From the NCBI GenBank assembly GCA_963681505.1, contig OY811982.1, forward strand, positions 3,802,000 through 3,865,999: 64,000 nt of DNA, written 5' to 3'. This document shows positions 30,901 to 42,800 of the stretch, one piece after another (the stretch's first letter is position 1; each line of letters opens with the position of its first letter). The stretch is from Eunapius fragilis (taxonomy: Eukaryota > Porifera > Demospongiae > Spongillida > Spongillidae). The notes beneath the pieces were generated by a model. It did not search any database and was not told where the DNA came from. It saw only the letters and a program-made list of their open reading frames with translations. The translations under genes and the position numbers were made by a program.

Positions 30901-31481
30901 TGCACGCATTTGAACTGAATTCAGTATGTGTAATTGTGCATGTGCCTACTCTAGGAGACAGCTCAAAGTTTACATGTGCAACGTTGCATTAGAATTGATG
31001 CATTGCCTGTAATTGGATTGGACTGTGTACACGTGTGCAGTGCCAACACGAGTATAGATTAATACTGCCTCTGCATAACTGCATGTGTTTATGTTGTGTG
31101 CATGTGTGTGCGCGCGTGTGTTTTCCCCCTGGTCTACTGCATGTTAAGTGTGAAAGTCAAGAAGTGCAGAACAATTCTATACTGTCGTTGACAAGCAGTA
31201 ACGTGTGGAAGAAATTGCCAAGTCTTCGGTATAGTTTCTGTACGCTCTGTGCCATTGATGACATCATGTTAGCCATTGGAGGAATAGACGAAGCCGGAAG
31301 AGTGAAAACCTCCTCCATTTATGCCCTCTCAATGATAACTGTGACATGGAAGCGCATAGGGGATTTGCACTCTCCCTGTGTTTGCCTTGCTGTTTTGCTG
31401 CCAGGTTCAGAGCTTCTTTGTTTGGAGCGGGGAGCAGGTACTAGGGTCTTTAAGGGAAAGCCAAATGGTAAGATATGGTGA
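27919..31481 (+). CDS. kelch-repeat protein, 5 exons
   Basis: The model has exons 27919-27934, 28002-28040, 29799-29848, 30295-30894 and about 31149-31481. Phases match at each junction and give about 345 aa. The first three exons are tiny, so the 5' end is the least certain part. The large exon encodes kelch-type blades: GDVLMRGGDHVYRYDRSRDQW, GKLALVGGVDG, LLLVIGGLDVDGQPMNRVQVY with EWHC, and VYLAGGDGLGTDVY. The last exon adds DIMLAIGGIDEAGRVKTSSIY with VTWKRIG. The start of the last exon could instead be 31170, which keeps the frame. No BTB or BACK domain is visible, unlike KLHL proteins. Sponge and cnidarian genomes encode many such stand-alone kelch proteins (from memory), and I do not assign an orthologue. 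The start codon context ATGGCCGAAAG repeats the ATGGCCGAA of ATP6AP1. Confidence 0.75.
28157..28193. repeat. (GGGT)n microsatellite in kelch intron 2
   Basis: A run of GGTG/GGGT units ends in a G tract, just after exon 2 of the kelch gene. Confidence 0.85.
28340..29060. repeat. dispersed minisatellite, unit around CCACATAGATGTAACAGAGT
   Basis: Copies of a 24-30 bp unit (CCCACATAGATGTAACAGAG and variants ending GTGGTC or GTGACTATGCCCCTGGT) cluster at about 28340-28440, 28700-28800 and 28983-29060 in kelch intron 2. The short element at 28809-28985 sits between two blocks of it and probably inserted into the array. Confidence 0.75.
28809..28985. mobile_element. short palindromic element with G tracts (copy B)
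   Basis: This is the reverse complement of the element at 7451-7618. It shares GTTCATAAATTACGTCACGC at the left and ATCAGTATGGGATAA inside. The right end mirrors the left (TGTAATTTATGAAC). Two G runs of over 20 bases replace the C tracts of copy A. Confidence 0.65.
29650..29787. repeat. 34-bp tandem repeat, four copies, abutting kelch exon 3
   Basis: The unit is GTGACGTGCAGGGAGCCTGT followed by ATTACGTGTGTCAT. The fourth copy ends 12 bases before the 3' splice site of kelch exon 3 (29799), so the repeat forms part of the acceptor region. Confidence 0.9.
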
Positions 31482-31498
31482 GTAGGTACCATGCAGTG

Positions 31499-31799
31499 CA
31501 GAGGTGGATCCAGGGGGGGGGGGTTGGGGGGGTTGCAACCCCCCCTTTCAAACCCGTAATGAATAATTATCATTAGTAACAATTAAGAATTATTGCGAAG
31601 TAAAGATGGCTGAAATTCGTAATACAACTGCAGCTCTGTGAGCAAACAAACGGCAAGGCAGTATCATGATGTTATGTAGTGTTGTGCGCATGGTATAATA
31701 AAAAAGCACTGGCGGCTGGGGCTCCGCCCCAGACCCTCCCCCGCTTCATGAATATTAATTAGCAACCCCCCCTTTTCTGAAATCCTGGATCTGCCCCTG
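31499..31799. mobile_element. 301-bp MITE with 7-bp target duplication
   Basis: The inverted ends are CAGAGGTGGATCCAGG and CCTGGATCTGCCCCTG (mirror CAGGGGCAGATCCAGG). A 7-bp direct repeat TGCAGTG flanks it (31492-31498 and 31800-31806). Inside are a G tract and a GTTGCAACCCCCC block. It lies 17 bp after the kelch stop codon, in its probable 3' UTR. A related element with similar ends is at 44932-45168. Confidence 0.8.
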
Positions 31800-32308
31800 T
31801 GCAGTGTCGGTTAAGAGTTGTGGTTAAACTTTTTTTTGAAAATATACAAATTAAAGTTTTGGAGATATTGGATTATAATTGATGTGGTTGACGTAGGGAA
31901 TCTGCATGTGGTCCTCATAAAATAGGGAATCTGTGGTCCTCATAAAATAGGGAATCTGTGGCAGAAGGATTCCATATCATTGGATTAATGTATGCCATAA
32001 TGTCAGTATGCCATAATGCCCAATTATGAGCTTTCTTTTCAATGGATTGGTACACATATGTGCAAAAATAACACAGACATTTGAACGTTTCATGAAGTGA
32101 GGACAATTGTGTTTGATGACTGTGGTGTCAGTCTTCTGTCCATACCTATGTAGATCTCAAAGCTCACATGCAGCGACTGGATGGGATTTGGTCGGGAATG
32201 CAGGACGATCTGTCAGGGAGCTGGATTGATGTGCATATGTCCAGTAGTCGTGTGTAAATAGAGTGAATGAAAAATGATATTGACCATATCTGATTCCATA
32301 TACCTCTA

Positions 32309-32342
<34 letters not shown>

Positions 32343-33212
32343 TCGTATTGTGTTGTCATTATATCTGTCTCTTAGTCAGTTGGACGGCGTGTATTCATGG
32401 CAAATGACAGCTATGTGATAGCCATTTCCCCAGACCAAATATCAGCTACGGGTGGATTACATCACGGTTACGCTGCGATTAGACTGATGCTTTGGTATCT
32501 GGAGATACCCCGTTGTGTGTTAGTCTGGGGACCGCCAAACTCATGGGGTCCCCAGACTGGTGTGCGAGTTCCATAACTCTGACATGCCCATGTACCGTAG
32601 TACGCTGCTGCCGCTTTACTGTGCGTACGCCTGGAGGGTTCTCACCGTGACGTCACAGTCGCCATCTTGACAGAGCGTACAAAAAATATATATAAAACGG
32701 TAGCCATCTTGAAAGAGAACTACGGCAATGCGCGGGTTACCATGATCACGTACCATTTCTCTATACCTTTTCATGGTCATGTAACCACTTCGTAATACAA
32801 ATATTATTTTCAAGTGATCTTTTTTGTACATTTGTCTGTGATAATCTATATTGTTATTGCATAATAGTACAACACACAAATTCTCCCTCCTCCAATTTGG
32901 ATGCTCGTGCCCAGTACCTCTTGCCGCAGTCCTATCAGATGCAACGCATGCGGCCGTTGATAGATTCCTCTTGTGTTGTGATAAAGCGTGCGCCCCGCGT
33001 GTGTACGTTGTCCGACTCGTTTGCGCACAATGGAACAAAGAGGGCCATTCCTATACACACACACCCACAGCGGTGTTCGCATCTCTCGGCGTACGATTCA
33101 TGTGAGTTAGTAACTCCTGCCATGGTAAAAGTTATACGTTACTAGCTGCGCGTATGTGTGGTAGTTGTTAGTGTGCGGTATGTAGCGTGCGTACCTGTAT
33201 GCATGTATTGAA
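31800..33212. other. intergenic DNA upstream of the noggin-like gene
   Basis: No supported gene. It contains a C homopolymer of roughly 30 bases (about 32310-32340) and a perfect 12-bp stem-loop at 32523-32558 (AGTCTGGGGACC and its mirror). An acceptor-like start at 32153 opens a 34-codon frame (DLKAHMQRLDGIWSGM), but nothing supports it as an exon. Confidence 0.45.
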
Positions 33213-33242
33213 ATGATTTCCCGACGTCACTTTACGCACAGG

Positions 33243-36200
33243 ATGCGAGCGTTACTTCTCCTTCTGGTGTTTGTTGCTTCCGGGAGCTGCACCTCCTCCA
33301 ACTCGATCTCATTTGGCTTTCCTCTCAACACCCGTCTCGAGTGCTATGTAGCCAATCCGCTGGCTCGCTACCCGGGCCAGCCCAAGGCCATCCTAGAGTC
33401 TCCTCCGAAGATCAACCTGGTGCCCGGAGCGGATGGTACGGTATGGCTGCCGCAAAACTCCCAGTAAGTGTTAGTGCAGGTGTGTGTTGGCTTTGACACA
33501 GAAACATCAACACTAGTTAGACAAAGTGCGCGCCGCTAATGAAAATAAATCGAGAGGTGCAACTTTGTTATTTACAGGATGGTTTGAAAAAAAAAAATTT
33601 TGTGGTACCAATGAGGTAAGTGCATTGTACCACTAGATAGTTTTTTTTTTCCCCTTCAAAACCATCAATTGCCAGATCTCTAATGTGACCTTGTTCAGTT
33701 CAACTACACTGTTGTATTGGTAAAACGTTCACAGATGTAATACCCAGCCCAGGCCTTAAAGTGCAATCAAAGTAAATGTTTAGTTATACGCATTTCAACT
33801 TTGCTTGACTTGCAGTTGCTCCAAATAATCCTGACACGGCAATTCAGCAGCCTGAATACGCTCCCCGCCCCCTCCCCATCCCCAGGCAATATTTTTACAG
33901 TGGATGGTCCCATACATTGCTCGTATCCAGTCCCGCATATGGGCCTATTTACGTTTGTGAGCTGCCATCTTAATGGTTTATTAACAGATTAAATCGGCAA
34001 TAATATTTCACTAACTGCTCTGGTGTGTTTTTACTGTCACCTTTACATGCCTTGGTTCCACACCTCTTCTAACAACATTTATGCGCATATGAAATGAGCA
34101 GCGGCCTTTGGGCATGCATCACCAGGTTTTCCCGTAAAGTGTGCAGTGTACTACCATACTGCAGATAGCGTAATTCATCTGTACCATAAATGGCCACAGT
34201 AACAGATATGCATGAGCACATTATGTGCAGAGGGAGGTAGCAGGCGGACCCCAGTACTTCACTTCTTCACTTAAATACATGCTGTAACCGCACTTCACTG
34301 TAGAGATGGCACTTACAGCTGCTATTTGAAATATTTGTAACATCTTGCATCATGGAGTATGTAATGTCAGCCTAATTGCCAGTTCAGACCACTCGAGACG
34401 ATGTGTTGTTTGACCTTTATCATTTGTGTATTCTTCCCAAGGTACAAACCATTTGTTGGCGAGAATCTGGATACAGCTGCTCTCATAAGGTTTCTGGGAG
34501 ATGACTACTTACCTCAGCTAACACAGATTATTGCACCCAATCCAAATACGCCTGCACCACTGGCAAAAGATTACATTGGTTTGGCTGACGGTTCAGGAGG
34601 TGAGACCCTTTTAGGGGGTACACGTGCTTTCAGTATTTGCTCAAAAACCTATACCAGATGTGATGGGAGTATATGTATGTGTATATGGGACAGTTCACAA
34701 GAAACATCATGTTTCGTTTATCTACATAAGAATGCCTTTGGTAAGTGCTATTGCTATTTTCAGCACTTCTTATTACACCATTTTCTCTATAAGGAATGCT
34801 AATTTTCATGCCTTAGACAAGCTCAGTGATGGTGTATATATACCTCCAGTGGGTTCAAAAAACTACCAGAGTTTAAATCGCTTCAAATTTGGTGTGTATA
34901 TAGAGGGGTCTCATCACTATTGGTACCTTACCAGTTACGGAGATGTGGTGTAACGTTAATGTACACTTTCTTGCTCAATTTGCGCCAATGATTTTCCCAT
35001 TCATTATATTGGACACGGTTTGCCAAAATCATTGGTGGGGAAAATGCCCATTAAATTTGCAGTGGTATCTCCATAATAAATTAACGAACAGAACAGAAAG
35101 TGACATGTATCTACTAGAAGATGTGGTGGTTTTGAACCCCATGGGATATCAGATCTTGTAACTCCAATTCAGAGCTTGTCTAAGACATGAAAGTCAAATT
35201 TTGCATAGAGAAATGGTGTAGTCTGAAGTGCTGAAATAGGACGTATTAAGTACTTACTACGCGCATAGTGATATAAGCGTAAGTCATTAACTGAGCCATA
35301 ATCGTCACATGAACTGTCGCATATATATAAATATAAATATGGGATCGAGGCAGCAAAAAAGGAGATATCACTAAATGTAGTTGTTAATGGTTTGGAGGCC
35401 ACGCCTACCTCTTATGTGGTATAATCTGTGCAATTACAGGCCCTCCATTTCCATTATTGTCTGTGTATTTCCATATCATCTGATTGTATCTTCATTGGTA
35501 TTATAGCACATGTAGGTAACTTTTACAATTCACCATAACATTAATAGTCCATACTGGGCATGTTTATTAAAATTGAGGTGTTGGTGTGCTCACTAATGTG
35601 TCGGCGATGAATTCCTAAAGCAATGAATATTCACCGTAGTCGCAATATTTCTCCAGTAGGTGTATGTTTGGTCTACCCCCCTCAGGTTTTAAATGTTGTC
35701 TTATTTGTAATTGCCAAGGTATATCTGAGGGCAGGAGGGTATTTTAGAGCATTCAGCCAGTACCTATTAATTACTTCTAGATGCAGCATATATACCTCTC
35801 CATATACCAACTTGTTTTGAGGTTGTGTTAGCATGTTCTCCTACCTGTGTAATCACACGCACTTTGCAGAGTCAATAGTTCTTCTGGCTTCTTCACTGAC
35901 CACTGGTTATCCATTGGATTGGAGCAACACTTTGCAACAATTTCAGGATACAAGTACAATAGCATTTCCAACAGCAGATGCAGAGAATCTTATTAATGCA
36001 GCAAAGATTGGCTATTGCCCACTGGTTAGTTTGCTTGAATTTATTGCTTGCATTTTCAAAAATCGTAATTGGTTACTCAATTGGTTTATAATCATAGATT
36101 GATCAGTGCAGTTATACTTAAGTTACGGATGGGTCATTCCATATTCAATTGACACCCAAATAACATCATTGTCTAGTATACCCACACTTTTGTGGTTTTC

Positions 36201-39200
36201 GAATTATGAGATGTTGAATATTTAAAGTTTTCTGTGACCTCTGTCCATTCGGTTGGGCATAAGATTGGTCCTGCATCATTTATATCAATGTCAATTAGAT
36301 CATAACATAGTTGCTATGCGGATACACAAAAAGAGCTACATTCGAGCTATGTAGAACTAAGATTTCTGGCACTAGGGTTCAGCATTCTTTTATCATGCGT
36401 TTTAGCCTGCAACAAAGTATTAGCAATTCTGTGAATACAGGTGGATCATTCCAGTACGTGTTAATCACTTTTTTGCTTCGCATATCAAACCTTGGTGAAC
36501 TTATGTGACTGTACAATGGTTTTTATTATCTACTTAATAACTTTATTGATTTACTAAATACATTGCTTATTTTCAACTAGTATCATTGAGCGAACAACTA
36601 GCGAAATGTGTCACAAGTGGGTGGCTACATGTAAAGGTTGCGTTCAAACACATCTGCACTCAATGGGTCGTTCAATTCAGTTTTATGGTACTCGCGGTAT
36701 ATTATATCGATAGGCGTACAGTCTGTTATCTCATCGCACACGTTGAAAAGGGCTTCCCAGTAGTGTTTGGTATCTTTTCAATAGTAAGTCTTTGTCACTG
36801 TTAGAAGCTGCCATTCATCATTGTGGAAGTCCATTATTAGCTAGTACAGTTTCGTACAAAGTTAATTCCATTCATACCATCTGGTTTGTTATCGTAAGAG
36901 GCTAATTAGCTTTCCGTTGAGTGTTTTAGTAGAATCCCTGCTAATAGAAAATCAGGCGTTCAAAGTTACCTATAGGCAGTTGTTACAATACAGGGTAAAT
37001 GGCACACAGCTGGACGCCCATTTGCGTTTTGTGTAACCTAATTATACTGGGTCTTCTGCAGTTTAAACGGCACAGCTAACCATAAACAAAAATGGCATTT
37101 ATTGATAGGCATGGAATTTGTTGTCACATAAAGTGGTATAGTTATTTTAACTCTTTGACCGCCAAGTGCACATTTTTGTGCAATTATTGCACCCCGCGTT
37201 CACCGCCAAGTGCACATTTATGTGCACACGTATTTGAAAACCAACTAGTGTCACATGGTTACGCATTTTGTGCACCAAAATGCCCTAAGGACATAGAGCT
37301 ATGACTGGAGTGTTGGTTTTTAACTAAATAACGAGCGGGAACTAACAGCTGCAGGTGTACGTGTAATGGCGCCTCTATCGTTACTAGCGGCTCTGAATAC
37401 GCACCCGCTTGTTCTACTAAAATAGGGGAGAGCGAAGCCTTTATAAACACCTGGACCTTAGAAATAACACCAGGGAATAAAAATAACGTGTTTTCGTCTT
37501 CTGTTTTATAGTTTACACGATACGAAAGCTTCAAGTCCCGGCCCACTTGGCTCCGCCTATTATCGAGTGTTGTTAGCAACCATTGTTTTTTAAGTTAGTA
37601 CACCAAAATATCAAAATAAACATCATCAAACGCTTTTATATCATAGTAATATATCTAAGTAAGCTAACCGTGTCATTCTTCGAGAACGGCGACTAATAAG
37701 CTACGGGCAGCCATAAGTAAAAACATAGCTGGCAATTAACGACGTCACCCGTATTGCAATAGTGACGCTCAAAGAGTTAATCGTTACAATAACGGCATGG
37801 CCTACGAACTGTAATGTGCTACTGCAACGGCATAATAAAAAACGTAAACTTTTTTGTGACTGCTACTGTACCTATCAGCACCCAAGGCTAGTTACTCTGA
37901 CCTTCCCAGTCCACTTCATGCCAGTCATTACGACCAAAATACCGCTTCCTTCTACTCCACCTTCATGTCTTTGTAGAGTAGGATGTATAAACAAAGACCG
38001 TTAGGTAAATGGGTTAGGGTTAGGTAAGTATGTGTTAAGGAATGGCTTCTTAACTGTGAATACAAAACAATTAGTAAGACATTTTGAATAAATATTGGAG
38101 GCTGCCCTGAAGTGCATTCAGTTGATATCGGCAATTTTCGGATGAGGTCCGCTCCATTACATGTTTGCTTACTTCCTGTAGCATGTACCGTTTATGACTT
38201 CATTCTCATAAGAACCACATTCACACATGTGGCGTAATAGATAATTAATTATTATTATTGTTACTATTAGGATAACTTGGGGCCCAAGAAGGTGGGACGG
38301 GTGTCTTTTGATCCCCAAGATCTGCCTCTGAGTAGTAATTTGGCTGATTGCAGCAACAATAAATGTTAATGTGTAATAATTATGTGGATTAATTATATGA
38401 ATCAAAATAATTTTCTGCTGGGAAATGCAAATTTTTTTGGGTGCTATGCTCGACACCTAATAGAATTTCACAGCTGTGCTTGACTTTTTTTGACGTACAT
38501 ATAAACCCTGCGACCAGCCAACCTTTGTTACAAGGGTTAAATGCATTCAAATGCATTCTTCATCATAGAAAAGTGTGGGTCATGTTACATATCATTACGT
38601 ATCTTTGAAAAAAAGAAAAACATTTCCATTTAGTTTTGAATATGGTATGAAATGTTCTGCATTTTCTCCATTGTAGAAGACTAACTGGACCCAGCTCCCT
38701 TCTTCATACTTCCCTCCCTACATCTCTGGAGGTTACTGTGGTGATTCACCACTACTTCAAACCTGCTCTATTCCAGCTGGCCTCCACTGTAGGCCTGACC
38801 TCAGGCAGGTCACACACACACCCACGTGCAATACCCCCCCCCCCCCCCCTCAAAGCTGTGATTTATAACATTAGTAGCCAAGTATATCCTTGCGTATGCT
38901 TATTCTGCTACACACAGCCAGAGGTCTGCTAAGTATGTAGTGTCCATTGTTTAAAGCTCTTAGACCTCTACATGCAGGGGCATACAGGGTTCTCATTTAA
39001 AGCCACGTTGTTATCGACATTTTAAACATGTGGTATCTATTATTCAGTTTCATGCAAAATCTAAATTTAAAAAGTAAGTCTGCCTTTGTCATATGTGTGC
39101 TACTTCACAGAAATATTATAATTGATGTTTTTGAAATAGCGTAAACACAAATCATCATCAGTAGTATGAATATGATTTATGGCAACCCTTATGTTGACCC

Positions 39201-39851
39201 CTGTAGTTGCAGGTCTATATGTATAATGTTCAGTGGTAACTTTGGCTGTGTAGCACATGTTTTGGGGACAGTATAAAAGTATGCAACATGGTCCATGTCC
39301 TTCGAAGGCAACACACATCATACAATGCAAGTATATACATACACTAAAGAATGCATGTCCATTTATGTACATGCCTACAAATTTTGTCCAATGCTACCAA
39401 TAACCTAGTCGTACCTTTAACATGACAAAAGCATTTTGATCAGTAAGGTCCTTCTAAACAGAAATTCATTAATACATTCAAGTTTCTACAAATTAGCGTT
39501 GTTATTCAGTTTATTATACAAAACTATAATGGCTAGCTGCTATAGACACTAAACAGCAATAGCATTGGATTAGCCCAAAGGCATGGGGACCCTTTCTCAA
39601 TCATTTGTGCATGAGAAACCTTATCAACAAATGTGTCCTCCGTTATGCAGCCCTGAAAACCTGATCTACATGACAGTGCTTCGTTGGGACTGCTGCTGGA
39701 ATTTCTATCTGGGTCAGTCTCGGTGGGACTGTGGATGGCGGAAGGTATGTTTGTACACACACTAATCAGGAATGTGGAGTAACATTTTTGCTCTCATCTC
39801 TAGGTCCAGATTCCTGTAGTGGCTCGCTGCAACTGTGGCTGTGGCTATTAG
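33243..39851 (+). CDS. noggin-like secreted cystine-knot protein, 6 exons
   Basis: Exons are 33243-33463, 34442-34599, 35870-36024, 38677-38804, 39651-39744 and 39804-39851, giving 804 nt (267 aa). An in-frame ATG at 33213 would add 10 residues. The N-terminus is a signal peptide (MRALLLLLVFVASGSC). The mid-region AALIRFLGDDYLPQL resembles noggin's LLRSLLGGHYDP. The C-terminal part follows noggin closely: GYCPLKTNWTQLPSSYFPPY, then GGYC, TCSIPAGLHCRPDL, MTVLRWDC, WDCGW, IPV and a terminal RCNCGC with the C-x-C-x-C ending. Noggins bind and block BMP ligands outside the cell; antagonist function here is inferred. The junction of exons 4 and 5 needs a GC-AG intron (donor CTCAG/GCAGGT) to keep frame and spacing. 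The canonical GT four bases on leads into a stop with the same acceptor. Intron 2 holds a fold-back element and intron 3 a TTAA-flanked MITE. Confidence 0.85.
34753..35245. repeat. imperfect fold-back element in noggin-like intron 2
   Basis: The left arm starts CTATTTTCAGCACTTC and includes CTTAGACAAGCTC; the right arm is its diverged mirror. A tight hairpin, CCAATGATTTT against AAAATCATTGG, lies near the centre (about 34986-35032). Blocks are shared with the ATP6AP1 intron 7 fold-back, so the two belong to one family. Confidence 0.7.
37151..37776. mobile_element. piggyBac-like MITE (626 bp) with TTAA target sites
   Basis: The element is bounded by TTAA on both sides (37147-37150 and 37777-37780). 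Its ends are inverted: CTCTTTGACCGCCA at the left and TGACGCTCAAAGAG at the right. TTAA duplication and a CCCTTTG/CTCTTTG-type terminus are hallmarks of piggyBac-group elements. The left end carries a direct repeat of CCGCCAAGTGCACATTT. There is no transposase, so it is non-autonomous. It lies in intron 3 of the noggin-like gene. Confidence 0.75.
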
Positions 39852-42800
39852 CAAACTATGTTTAACTTGGTATTTGATGTTGGAGGGATGTGTATTTGTC
39901 AATTTAATTACAAATAGTGCCGCCCTCCCCCTCATCATCCCCCCCATTGATGTAATCTGTAGACCAGTAGATCTGTATATGTTTTGGAGAGTATTTAACC
40001 CAATGGCTTGTATGAGGAATGATATTATTAACTTTGTTTGCTATGCCAGCAATTTTTTCTAACATTCAATGGTCACAGTAGAAAAGTTAAGCGTGCAATA
40101 ATGTTTCAATATGTAACACAATGTGTGAAACCACTAATTTGAGGTTTCAAGCTTTTATTACCTGTCTCTGTTGGCCTGAGCCTATACCCACTTAGAATTA
40201 GTAGTCACCATAAATCCAATCAAACGAAAGCTATATTCTGCAGTATCCGAGTGTGGGGACTGATGTCTCATATCTCGAAAATGATCACAATTTCATTTGC
40301 ATGGCCATGGATTCATGTAGGACTAACTGATTTAAATTTAATTACGCATCATAGAAGACATAGGAACCAGTGTCCCATCACAAGCAAAATACATTAGCCT
40401 TCTGCTGCAAATGCACAGTGGCTTAAAACCATAGGTGACCAGGACATTTTGAAATTATTGTAAATAAATATAACCCAAATTGTTGCTTGTGATGAGGTGG
40501 TGTTAAATAAATGTAATAATTAAAATGGTCAAATTAACAATATATCTAACTGTAATGAACTGAAAAGACTTAGTACAACATTTCAAAATGATCAAGATAT
40601 ATTGCCATACTGTAGCAATTAATTTAATACTCATTGGAGAATAATAGAAGTGAACATAATATTCACTAGAATCATATAAACGTACTGAAGGGGTTCCCTC
40701 AGCCCGTCATACTCCTATACACAAGTACACGCGCACCAAGCGCCTTCTTTTATAACAAAGACATCAAAGATGGCGAATCATAAAAAACACAGATGCTATC
40801 AGACAGCATGAAGGCCCGAGACACTTTTGTCAACAAAGCGTAGTGGCTTTAATAGTCCCCAGTCTCTTAATTATGGCTAATATTACCCGTTGTTAACAGA
40901 TTGTTCGCGTTAGTAAAATCTGTAGAGAGGTCATTAGCATCATCAAACCTAAGTAGCAAACATCCATCTTTTATCTACCTTTATCGTCGTAAACAAAACT
41001 CTATTTGAATAATCCAACATAATAGAATATGCCCAACTATATAGCTACGTGACTGCTTCTATTTTTGCCTTTTGCCAAGACGAGGTTTTTTATTGGTTGA
41101 TATGTTACAGGATTTTGTCCAATGATATCAATGGGGATTAAATGTAGGATGTGATTATCAATCTGGCAAGCACATATAATTGTGCTTTCTAAAATGTGGC
41201 ATAACAAGGTAACAACAGAAAGGCTTCATGGCTGTGCCTGTGTGTTAGCAGCCAGCAGTCCCATTGCTCTCTTTATCGGTTTTTATATAAATAGTGACTT
41301 TGTAGCTCAGTTGCCGGCGATGCCGATGAGATCGCAGTGAAAGAATACTAATGAGAATTGTTTCAGATGATCCAACTTTAAAATAATGCAGTAAACTTTG
41401 AAACCTACCAATTTTTATGTATTTATGTGTCGTCTTTTAAGAATGCATTTTGAATCAATGGTACATGTATTGTCAAAATTGAATCAAGTTGAGCAGTTGA
41501 TTATTATTTCTATAAAGTAGACAGGTTACAGAACAGAATTACATAGGATATGGCATGAAACAGCTGAGATAAGGACATGTTGTCTCTACGTGCAAGGATT
41601 GAAATGAATGTATATCTTCTTTTTCCTTGAATGATATCGAATGCCAGGTCTGGTTTAGTCATCTTTACATGCTCAGAAGCATGAGCATCTGTCCGCTGAC
41701 AGTTTCCCCAATGTTTGGCTAAGTCCTTTGTTAAGGTGCACCAAGGTATAACTTGCTAAATTAAATTGCAAATACAAGTTTTAATTGATGCAATGCTAAT
41801 TATGGATGCCACAATGACTTCAGACATTTATATAATACTGGAGGGGGGGGGGGGGGGGGGGGGGGGGTGGTGAAGTGGCCAAAATTCCAGCTCAACTGGC
41901 TCTGGCTGATACGTTGCTGCGGATGGTCCATAAGTAATATAGCGGTGATGTACAGCTGCTGAGTGTGCATGGGCGACTAACAGACTGATGGATTATGTAC
42001 CACACTGAGGAAATCGGACCGGAGAACGAGACTACATTCAGGACTGATTTTGATATCACGTTATGGCGTAATAGCAGGGCGATTTCGTTATTCAAAGAAC
42101 TATATACGATGGACTGGGGACCAGGGTTAGACATTATATCTTGTAACGCACACAAATAACATGAAATTTTGAAGACGAGTGATCATTACCGACTTATAAT
42201 GGGCACAATCGCTTCCGCAAATAACAAGTATATCCGGTACATCGCTTTTTGTTTGGTAATCGATCGTTCAATTTAACTTCCTTTGTGTTAGTCTTAGCCG
42301 AGCTCGTTACGCAAAGATACAGTTTTACCTCCACGTGCTCTGGTTGTTGGGGGGGGGGGGGGGGGGGAATATCTCGTTCCCAGACCATTATATGCAGCTG
42401 CAATCACCGCTACGTGAAATTTCTGCCCAGCCCCCCGGAATATTGGGGGAACCAATCAGTATGCGATATACTCGAGTTATTAAAGGAAGCTATTTGTAAA
42501 GCTACCTATGCTGCACAGGAGCGATTCAGTCAAGTCTGAGTCATCGTTGACGTAAAGGACAAATCAAAACATTTTGACTCGTAAATATATGTGATAGGAC
42601 ATGTACGAGGCGCGGTTGGCCTGAGATTTGTGTGTTTGCGCGTACCATGCCGCACGTTCTATTTTGTGCATTTGATGGTCGAGCGGCTCCCACGGTGTGG
42701 TAGGAAAGAAAACGAACGCGTTTCCCTTTCTCAGCTGGCCATCTAAAATTTCGATTCGACCATCTACACTTTTACGTGGAAGGCCAAGGCGAGATTGCTT

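Noticed and set aside
30364..30909. 181-codon minus-strand open frame
   Set aside because: Antisense shadow of the GC-rich kelch exon 4.
32113..32250. Acceptor-like TATGTAG followed by a 34-codon frame
   Set aside because: No partner exon, donor or recognisable similarity; a chance frame is likelier.
38011..38030. GGGTTAGGGTTAGG, telomere-like
   Set aside because: Only about two TTAGGG units; too short to call an interstitial telomeric repeat.
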